The notes beneath the pieces were generated by a model. That model searched no databases. It was not told where the DNA came from and worked only from the letters and a program-made list of their open reading frames with translations. A stretch of 11,758 nt of DNA from Fidelibacterota bacterium 46_43 (GTDB taxonomy: Bacteria; Fidelibacterota; Fidelibacteria; Fidelibacterales; Fidelibacteraceae). The translations under genes were made by a program, and so were the position numbers. The stretch covers positions 1 through 11,758 of the forward strand of contig LGGY01000011.1 in assembly GCA_001509335.1 (NCBI GenBank), in the 5' to 3' direction. This document shows positions 7,287 to 11,758 of the stretch, piece after piece; within the stretch, counting starts at the first letter, position 1; each line of letters begins with the position of its first letter.

Positions 7287-8149
7287 GCGATTTGAAATCT
7301 TCACCCCATGCCCAGATGCAGGTACTACGTCAGCAACTCATTTGGCTAACGGGATTACTGGTCATTTTTGCTGCATCGTTTCTCTTCGCCAGCTGGCGGA
7401 TGCAAAGCCTGATTGTCCGGGTTGCTGGCGGATTGATCCTGGCTGACCTTGCGGCGGCTTCTGTTGCGTTTATGGGATACCGCTTTGCCCGGCAGGATCT
7501 GCCCATGACAAACCGGACAGCACGGTTTATCCGTCAGGAATTGCTGGTCACTTTTATCAGCAGCCTGATTCTTGTGGGGTATGGTGTTCGGGTGGCCCTG
7601 GATATCCCCGAACGGTTTAGTGAACCTGTGGCTGTGAATTCCAACTCCGTTTTTATTCTGACGGCAGCCTTTTTCCTGATCAATATCCTGAGCGCCTGGC
7701 TGATGAGAAAAATTTTAAACCGGGGTGGCTTTTCTCTCCGCATCCTTTCGGTGATAACCATGACTGCCGGCGGATTTCTTCTGTTGAAAAGTTCGTGGCA
7801 AAGATGGGATCCTGTCATCGCAATTCTCATGACTCTCCTCTATGTTCTGGCCATCTGGGATGTATTCAAATCGGTGGCTGAATTACTTCAGCAGGGAGTC
7901 CCTACCGGAATAAAACTCAGCAAAGTGGTGCAGGGACTGGAAAAGCAGGTGGATATAAATACTGTTTCCCAGGCCAGGCTCTGTTGGGAGGACGAAGGGC
8001 TGCAATTTACGGGAAAAGTGGTACTGAATACGGCGTATGATCCGAGCCGGGGAGATGCCATCCGTAACTATTTGAATGAAACCTTCGGGATTCAGCGTGC
8101 TGTTTTGGAACTTACATTCAGCGATGACACGAAATCAGATAACGATTAA
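7283..8149 (+). CDS. CDF-like six-helix membrane protein lacking the canonical metal ligands
   Basis: The 288-residue protein has six likely membrane helices (~18-36, 44-66, 84-105, 121-142, 152-170, 177-195) and a cytoplasmic tail of about 90 residues. This is the plan of cation diffusion facilitators. Family-like landmarks are ILAD in helix 2, FFLINILSAWLMRK in helix 4, RWDPVIAILMTLLYV in helix 6, LLQQGVPTGI at 201-210, and a tail with a W...G...V.L pattern and LNETFGI. The HxxxD or DxxxD ligand pairs expected in helices 2 and 5 are missing: helix 2 reads ADLAAASVA (Ala58 and Ala62 at the ligand places) and helix 5 has no His or Asp. It is therefore probably not a normal zinc or iron exporter. 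The start overlaps the upstream stop as ATGA, with an AAGGAGGT site, so translation is likely coupled. An unrelated membrane protein is possible but less likely. Confidence 0.7.
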   Translation: MSDLKSSPHAQMQVLRQQLIWLTGLLVIFAASFLFASWRMQSLIVRVAGGLILADLAAASVAFMGYRFARQDLPMTNRTARFIRQELLVTFISSLILVGYGVRVALDIPERFSEPVAVNSNSVFILTAAFFLINILSAWLMRKILNRGGFSLRILSVITMTAGGFLLLKSSWQRWDPVIAILMTLLYVLAIWDVFKSVAELLQQGVPTGIKLSKVVQGLEKQVDINTVSQARLCWEDEGLQFTGKVVLNTAYDPSRGDAIRNYLNETFGIQRAVLELTFSDDTKSDND

Positions 8150-8165
8150 TGATTGAGGATTTTTT

Positions 8166-8957
8166 ATGATACGTATTGTGTGTACCACATTTGCTAATGT
8201 TTATGACGGTCCGTCTTTTTCATCCCAGATGGTTACACAGGGTGTGGCCTGGGAAAAAATAGAACTTCTGGACAGGAAAGAGGATTGGCTGAAAATCCGT
8301 CTGCCGGATGATTATGAAGGATGGGTGCAGAATTTTTCAACCCTAGAAATGCCCGATGAAGAATATGAAAGATATCAAGAACTTGACCAGCGGGTCATGG
8401 ATTTTCCCTTTGGCCGCCTGATGAACGATAACGGGGAATTTATCGGTGAAACGGTGATGGGTGGCTGCTATCCCATACCGGAAGATGCACCCGATTGTGT
8501 CATTTTACCCTCCGGTGTCCGGGGCTGTGTGCGGGGACAAAAACTCGAAACGGTTCATACTGTCCGGGCCCGGGTTATAGCCCTGGCTTCAGAAATGATG
8601 GGGACAGCCTACCTGTGGGGCGGGAAAACCGAATACGGAACCGATTGCAGTGGACTTATCCAATGTTGTTTTGGGATTGAGGGAATTCAAATGCCCCGGG
8701 ATGCATCAAAACAAATCCAAGTGGTTAAGCATAAGGCAATTGAACCTGATGAAGCCGAACCCGGGGATCTGGCATTCTTCCGGAATGAAAAGGGACGGAT
8801 TGTCCACGTGGCCATGATGACCGGTCCATCACAGTTTATTCACTCGTCCGGAGAGGTTAAACGAAATTCCTTCAGAAAAGATCACCCCATGTATTCTGAA
8901 AAACTGGCTTCCATGCTGGAAGGTGTTTATAAAATGCCAGATAAAACGGGATGTTGA
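8166..8957 (+). CDS. SH3b-NlpC/P60 peptidase, YkfC-like
   Basis: The 263-residue protein probably cleaves the gamma-D-glutamyl-diamino acid bond of peptidoglycan peptides. Residues 1-58 form a bacterial SH3 domain (VYDGPS, WLKIRLPDDYEGWV). A second SH3-like segment spans ~75-128. The NlpC/P60 domain covers ~132-257, with YLWGGKTEYGTDCSG placing the catalytic Cys at 161, PGDLAFF at 199-205, His214 in IVHVAMM, and a likely third residue His226 in FIHSSG. No signal peptide or lipobox is present, so it should act in the cytoplasm on imported muropeptides, as proposed for YkfC-type recycling enzymes. The ATG follows a GAGGA site by 6 nt and lies 16 nt after the preceding gene, which suggests one operon. 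No partner recycling genes (epimerase, permease) are seen in the window. Confidence 0.88.
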   Translation: MIRIVCTTFANVYDGPSFSSQMVTQGVAWEKIELLDRKEDWLKIRLPDDYEGWVQNFSTLEMPDEEYERYQELDQRVMDFPFGRLMNDNGEFIGETVMGGCYPIPEDAPDCVILPSGVRGCVRGQKLETVHTVRARVIALASEMMGTAYLWGGKTEYGTDCSGLIQCCFGIEGIQMPRDASKQIQVVKHKAIEPDEAEPGDLAFFRNEKGRIVHVAMMTGPSQFIHSSGEVKRNSFRKDHPMYSEKLASMLEGVYKMPDKTGC

Positions 8958-9050
8958 ATTCTGATTATCCTTTAAGTTATGATAAATACAATATGTTAAG
9001 AAATCCAATCATGGTTAAGCATTCTCCAATGTGTATAAAAGGAGGCAATA

Positions 9051-9878
9051 ATGAATGGGATCATCTTTTTTAAAACCCGTAAACTGGCGGAAGTGACCCT
9101 TTTTTATACACGAACACTGGATATGACAATCTGGTTGGAACAGGCGGACTGCAGGATTCTTCAACGGGGGAATCTGCTCCTGGGATTTTGTCAGAGGGAT
9201 TTTGTGGATACTCAGGGTACGATTACGATATTCACTGAAAACCGTGAAGAGGTGGATTATGTATACAGCCTGCTCAGGGAACGGGCAGACAAAGAACCGG
9301 TTTTCAATAAGACCTATGGGATTTATCATTTTTTTGCCCGGGATCCGGAGGACCGGACAGTTGAAATTCAATGGTTTGATCACAGACTGAGCCCGTACCG
9401 TAGTGGATCGGATTTGCTCATATCCCGCCGGAGCATCCGGTCTTTTACATCTGACCCCATCTCTGATGAAATATTGCATCGAATACTCGATTCCACCCGG
9501 TATGCTCCCTCAGCACGGAATTCCCAGCCTGTCTATTTTGTGGCCGTCCGGTCCGAAGATAAAATCCGAAAGCTGGCGAATGTCCGCTCCGCTGCGGCAC
9601 CTATTGCAAAAGCACCCATGGCGCTGGCAATTGTTGCCGATCCCGGGATCAGCCGTCGTGCAGTACAGGATGGGGATATTGCCGCATATCATTTGCTGCT
9701 TGCCGCCTGGGATTACGGAGTGGGGACCTGCTGGATCGCCGACATGGACCGTCCGGAGGTAAAACAAATCCTCAATATACCGGATCATCACTACATTAGT
9801 ACGGTGACACCCCTGGGATGGCCTGCCGAATCACCTCCAATCCGGGAAAGACGGCTGGTTTCATTGAAAAATTTGTGA
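9051..9878 (+). CDS. VOC (glyoxalase-like) and nitroreductase fusion protein
   Basis: The 275-residue protein combines two folds. Residues 1-~112 match a vicinal oxygen chelate domain: GIIFFKTRKLAE, LFYTRTLDM, GNLLLGFC, and FFARDPEDRTVEIQ with a possible metal ligand Glu105. The usual first-strand His ligand appears as Phe. Residues ~120-275 are an FMN nitroreductase domain: RRSIRSF at 126-132 for FMN phosphate binding, APSARNSQP at 152-160, DGDIAAYHLLLAA at 207-219, GTCWI and TPLGWPAE at 253-260. The linker is only about 10 residues. The frame is continuous, with a strong AAAAGGAGG site 5 nt before the ATG, so a real fusion is more likely than an assembly error. Substrates are unknown; a flavin reductase acting on something held by the VOC half is inference. 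It lies 93 nt after the NlpC/P60 gene and 43 nt before the peptidase gene. Confidence 0.88.
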   Translation: MNGIIFFKTRKLAEVTLFYTRTLDMTIWLEQADCRILQRGNLLLGFCQRDFVDTQGTITIFTENREEVDYVYSLLRERADKEPVFNKTYGIYHFFARDPEDRTVEIQWFDHRLSPYRSGSDLLISRRSIRSFTSDPISDEILHRILDSTRYAPSARNSQPVYFVAVRSEDKIRKLANVRSAAAPIAKAPMALAIVADPGISRRAVQDGDIAAYHLLLAAWDYGVGTCWIADMDRPEVKQILNIPDHHYISTVTPLGWPAESPPIRERRLVSLKNL

Positions 9879-9921
9879 CGAATCAAGCGATTATATCAAT
9901 GACAATCAAAAGGAGTCTGCC

Positions 9922-11178
9922 ATGATTCAACGGGTTATCATTCTTTGCCTTTTTGGATTTTCTGTTTTATATGCAAAGGAGCCACAGCTTGAATACGTCC
10001 CGGCCAAATGGGATCAAATTCTTCAGCAGGTAAAGGATATCCGGGAGGATGTAAATGCAGAGAAGGATTCCCTGACCCAGGCGATTCTGGTCCAGGAAAA
10101 AAAGATCCGGGAGCATAAGCGGGAAACCAAAAAGGTTCTCCGTTGGAATACGGAAGATATCAAAGCTCCCGGCACGCCATCGGATTTTACTTCCTGGTTT
10201 CATTTTTCACCCAATCATCAGGATGCTACCGGGACCTGCTGGGCTTTTGCCGCCACATCCTTTGTGGAATCGGAAATCGATCGGATCAGCGGTAAAAAAA
10301 TAAAACTCTCTGAAATGCACACCGTCTACTATGAATACCTGGAAAAAGTCCGGCGCTTCGTGGAAAAACGGGGGAATTCCTATGTGGGCCAGGGGAGCCA
10401 GATCGGCAGTGGTCTTCGGATTATGGACCGGTACGGCATTGTACCGGAATCTGTCTATCCCGGAACCCCGGGAGAATTCCATGATCATGAAAAGATGTAC
10501 GATGAAATCATAGGCTATTTAAATTTCATTGAATCTCATGATATCTGGGACACTGAGCGGGTTTTGGACGGTGTAAAAGTCATCCTGAACCATACAATGG
10601 GTGAACCCCCTGCTGAATTTCTCTTTGCAGGTGAGTCATGGACCCCTAAACGGTTTGCCCGGGAATTCTTACAGTTCGACGGGGAGAATTATGTGGATTT
10701 GATTTCAACCATGAAAGATCCGTTTTATACCTATACTGCCTTTGATGTCCCGGACAATTGGTGGATGGACAGCTCTTATTACAATATACCCCTGGATGTT
10801 TGGATGGAGGTGATTGAAACGGCAGTAAAGCAGGGATACACCGTTGCCATTGGTGGGGATGTAAGTGAACCCTCTTTTCATAAAGAGAGAGACATAGCCG
10901 TGACGGCGCCGGTAGACATCCCGGAAAAAAAAATTGACCAGGCATCCCGGGAATACAGGATTTACAATGGATGTACCACAGATGATCACGGAGTGCACAT
11001 TGTGGGATACACAAGGCACGGTGGCAGGGACTGGTACCTGATCAAAGACTCCGGAAGTACTGGCCGGGCGGGAGACCATTTTGGATATATGTTTTACAGG
11101 GAGGATTACATCCGGTTGAAAATGCTGGGTATTACCCTTCACCGGGATGCAGCGGAAAAAGTGATTGGATCATTTTAA
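9922..11178 (+). CDS. Secreted C1-family (papain-fold, bleomycin-hydrolase-like) peptidase
   Basis: The 418-residue protein has a signal peptide (MIQR, hydrophobic 5-16, likely cleavage after Ala18 in LYA|KE). A charged, probably coiled-coil stretch runs at ~30-75. The peptidase core starts near 90: Gln100 as the oxyanion residue and catalytic Cys106 in GTCWAFA, His356 in DDHGVHIVGY, and the third position in WYLIKDSGS at 376. That third residue is Asp where papain-type enzymes and bleomycin hydrolase have Asn (KNSWG). The length and the insert at ~180-300 fit the PepC/bleomycin hydrolase branch rather than short papains. It should act outside the cytoplasm on peptides. The AAAAGGAG site at 9908-9915 sets the start. 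No sorting domain follows the C-terminus, so it is likely periplasmic. It ends the co-directional gene run, before the tRNA. Confidence 0.88.
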   Translation: MIQRVIILCLFGFSVLYAKEPQLEYVPAKWDQILQQVKDIREDVNAEKDSLTQAILVQEKKIREHKRETKKVLRWNTEDIKAPGTPSDFTSWFHFSPNHQDATGTCWAFAATSFVESEIDRISGKKIKLSEMHTVYYEYLEKVRRFVEKRGNSYVGQGSQIGSGLRIMDRYGIVPESVYPGTPGEFHDHEKMYDEIIGYLNFIESHDIWDTERVLDGVKVILNHTMGEPPAEFLFAGESWTPKRFAREFLQFDGENYVDLISTMKDPFYTYTAFDVPDNWWMDSSYYNIPLDVWMEVIETAVKQGYTVAIGGDVSEPSFHKERDIAVTAPVDIPEKKIDQASREYRIYNGCTTDDHGVHIVGYTRHGGRDWYLIKDSGSTGRAGDHFGYMFYREDYIRLKMLGITLHRDAAEKVIGSF

Positions 11179-11190
11179 AAATTGTGATTG

Positions 11191-11228
11191 TCACCGGCTG
11201 AGGGGATATGTAAATTTTCCCCCGGTGA
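11191..11228 (+). other. Hairpin directly abutting the tRNA 5' end
   Basis: TCACCGG (11191-11197) pairs with CCGGTGA (11222-11228), and inside it GGGA (11203-11206) pairs with TCCC (11218-11221), leaving a 5-nt bulge and an 11-nt loop. The stem ends on the base just before the mature tRNA. It follows the peptidase stop by 12 nt, so it might end or protect that transcript. There is no U-run after it, so it is not a standard intrinsic terminator. A role in leader processing is equally possible. Confidence 0.5.
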
Positions 11229-11302
11229 GGGCGATTGGCTCAGTTGGTTAGAGCGCTGGTCTCACATACCAGAGGTCACTGGTTCGAATCCAGTATCGCC
11301 CA
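11229..11302 (+). tRNA. tRNA-Val(CAC)
   Basis: This 74-nt gene folds as a full cloverleaf. The acceptor stem GGGCGAT pairs with ATCGCCC. The D arm is GCTC/GAGC around AGTTGGTTA. The anticodon stem CTGGT/ACCAG encloses the loop CTCACAT. The variable loop is AGGTC, and the T arm ACTGG/CCAGT encloses TTCGAAT. The discriminator is A at 11302. The anticodon CAC (11263-11265) reads the valine codon GUG. The CCA end is not encoded (CACAG follows). Position 9 is G rather than the usual A. Confidence 0.95.
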
Positions 11303-11312
11303 CAGGAAGATT

Positions 11313-11389
11313 TTAAGAATCACAGTATAGGTTAGAGCGTCCCGACACACATGCCTGGAAGGGTACTGGTTCGAATCCAGTATTGACCA
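11313..11389 (+). pseudogene. Decayed second tRNA copy (probably Val type)
   Basis: Eleven nt after tRNA-Val lies a damaged relative. GGTTAGAGCG (11330-11339) repeats the D-arm segment at 11246-11255, and ACTGGTTCGAATCCAGTAT (11365-11383) repeats the T arm and its flank at 11278-11296. The 3' acceptor strand reads ATTGACC against ATCGCCC, and the matching 5' strand is lost. The anticodon stem TCCCG/CTGGA has one mismatch, and its loop is 10 nt rather than 7. It cannot form a normal tRNA. It is either a tandem duplicate or a former neighbouring Val gene. Confidence 0.75.
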
Positions 11390-11405
11390 CGAGAAGAGTG
11401 TCGGG
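11341..11405. repeat. 8-bp perfect inverted repeat around the pseudo-tRNA T arm
   Basis: CCCGACAC at 11341-11348 is the exact reverse complement of GTGTCGGG at 11398-11405, and a T-G wobble could extend it by one pair. The 49-nt interior contains the intact T arm of the decayed tRNA. In RNA this would give a long-range stem capped by a three-way or nested T-arm hairpin. No function is known. Confidence 0.45.
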
Positions 11406-11758
11406 GAATGAGGTACAAGTATCGAGATAGGTCTTTGAGTCCCCAAGAATGTATTTGGTCGTATCAAGATACTATCTTCTGACTTCTAACAATGAAACAT
11501 TCACGTATTTTAAACAAGGTATTCTAATATATTAAAGATAATTTATTCTTGCATTTGATTGGGTTCGGGATTATTTTATCCCCGGGGGTACAAACGCATA
11601 AACATCTTCCTATATAGTGAGATTAGAATTTCATGAATTTGCATAATCCCGCATCCTAAGCATAACCGTTACCTGTGAATCTTGATGGAAAAATGGGAAG
11701 AGATTGGGTGGATTGGCACCTCGATACGCCTATCTGTTGATGGTTTACTCGAGGACCC
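11390..11758. other. AT-rich gene-poor right end
   Basis: I find no convincing gene in these 369 nt. The stretch holds a pair of short near-palindromes 42 bp apart (GTATCGAGATAG at 11419-11430 and GTATCAAGATAC at 11461-11472). It also holds a CCCCGGGG palindrome near 11579, and a 9-bp inverted repeat, CGGGATTAT (11566-11574) with ATAATCCCG (11643-11651). A short frame from the ATG at 11685 runs open to the window edge but has no ribosome site. Confidence 0.5.

Noticed and set aside
11191..11228. Standard Rho-independent terminator for the peptidase gene
   Set aside because: The hairpin is followed at once by the tRNA and not by a T-run.
11278..11383. Duplicated tRNA 3' end as attL/attR of an integrated element
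   Set aside because: The copies are 87 nt apart with no integrase, and the D-arm segment is repeated as well, which fits tRNA gene duplication better.
11276..11467. Minus-strand frame containing WAILDSNQ
   Set aside because: This peptide is the familiar spurious translation of the antisense T arm and acceptor of a tRNA; here it appears twice because of the pseudo-tRNA.
11714..11726. TTGGCACCTCGAT, which matches a conserved stretch of 23S rRNA as I remember it
   Set aside because: The flanks do not align to 23S rRNA, and a 13-nt match to some part of the rRNA genes is expected by chance in a window this size.
11685..11758. Possible partial gene starting MEKWEEIGWIGTS and running off the window
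   Set aside because: Only about 25 codons are visible, there is no Shine-Dalgarno sequence, and no family is recognisable. Sequence beyond the window would decide it.

Overview
The window looks like chromosomal DNA of a bacterium from the Bacteroidota / Fibrobacterota-Chlorobiota (FCB) superphylum or a nearby candidate phylum (Calditrichota, Marinimicrobia and KSB1 types are all compatible). The main clue is a large secreted protein ending in a type IX secretion (Por) sorting domain with a YPNPFN motif, preceded by an LPVSLSTFSG-type Fn3 module and a lamin-tail domain. The genes have moderate GC, frequent CGG arginine codons and mostly clear purine-rich ribosome sites. The spacers and both ends are much more AT-rich. 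No phage, insertion sequence or CRISPR array is visible.

Layout. (a) 1-760 is AT-rich and carries two micro-genes below normal annotation cutoffs: a 44-residue protein on the minus strand (153-287) and a 38-residue protein on the plus strand (644-760). Each is a short polar head plus one membrane helix, and the helices resemble each other (SL[VI]RxLL...M), which suggests a paralogous pair. (b) 766-2808 (minus) is the secreted lamin-tail/T9SS protein. (c) 2976-4658 (plus) is a two-gene unit: a cysteine-rich DUF6485-type protein and an NAD(P)-dependent malic enzyme. (d) 4651-5322 (minus) is an RluA-family pseudouridine synthase that overlaps the malic enzyme tail to tail. (e) 5421-11178 (plus) is a co-directional run: a fused homocysteine S-methyltransferase/methylenetetrahydrofolate reductase; a CDF-transporter-like membrane protein, overlapping it by ATGA, that has lost the usual metal ligands; a signal-less SH3b-NlpC/P60 peptidase like YkfC; a VOC-nitroreductase fusion; and a secreted papain-fold (C1) peptidase. 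(f) 11191-11758 holds a hairpin that abuts a tRNA-Val(CAC), a decayed second tRNA copy, and a gene-poor AT-rich tail with several small inverted and direct repeats.

How the genes work together. The core is ordinary metabolism: methionine and one-carbon folate chemistry, malate to pyruvate, peptidoglycan-peptide turnover, rRNA/tRNA modification and extracellular proteolysis. I see no clear defence or mobile system. The observations most worth a second look are the paired membrane micro-proteins, the ligand-less CDF homologue coupled to the methionine-cycle enzyme, the VOC-nitroreductase fusion, and the tRNA/pseudo-tRNA locus with its unusual inverted repeats. Family assignments come from reading motifs and domain order, without database searches.
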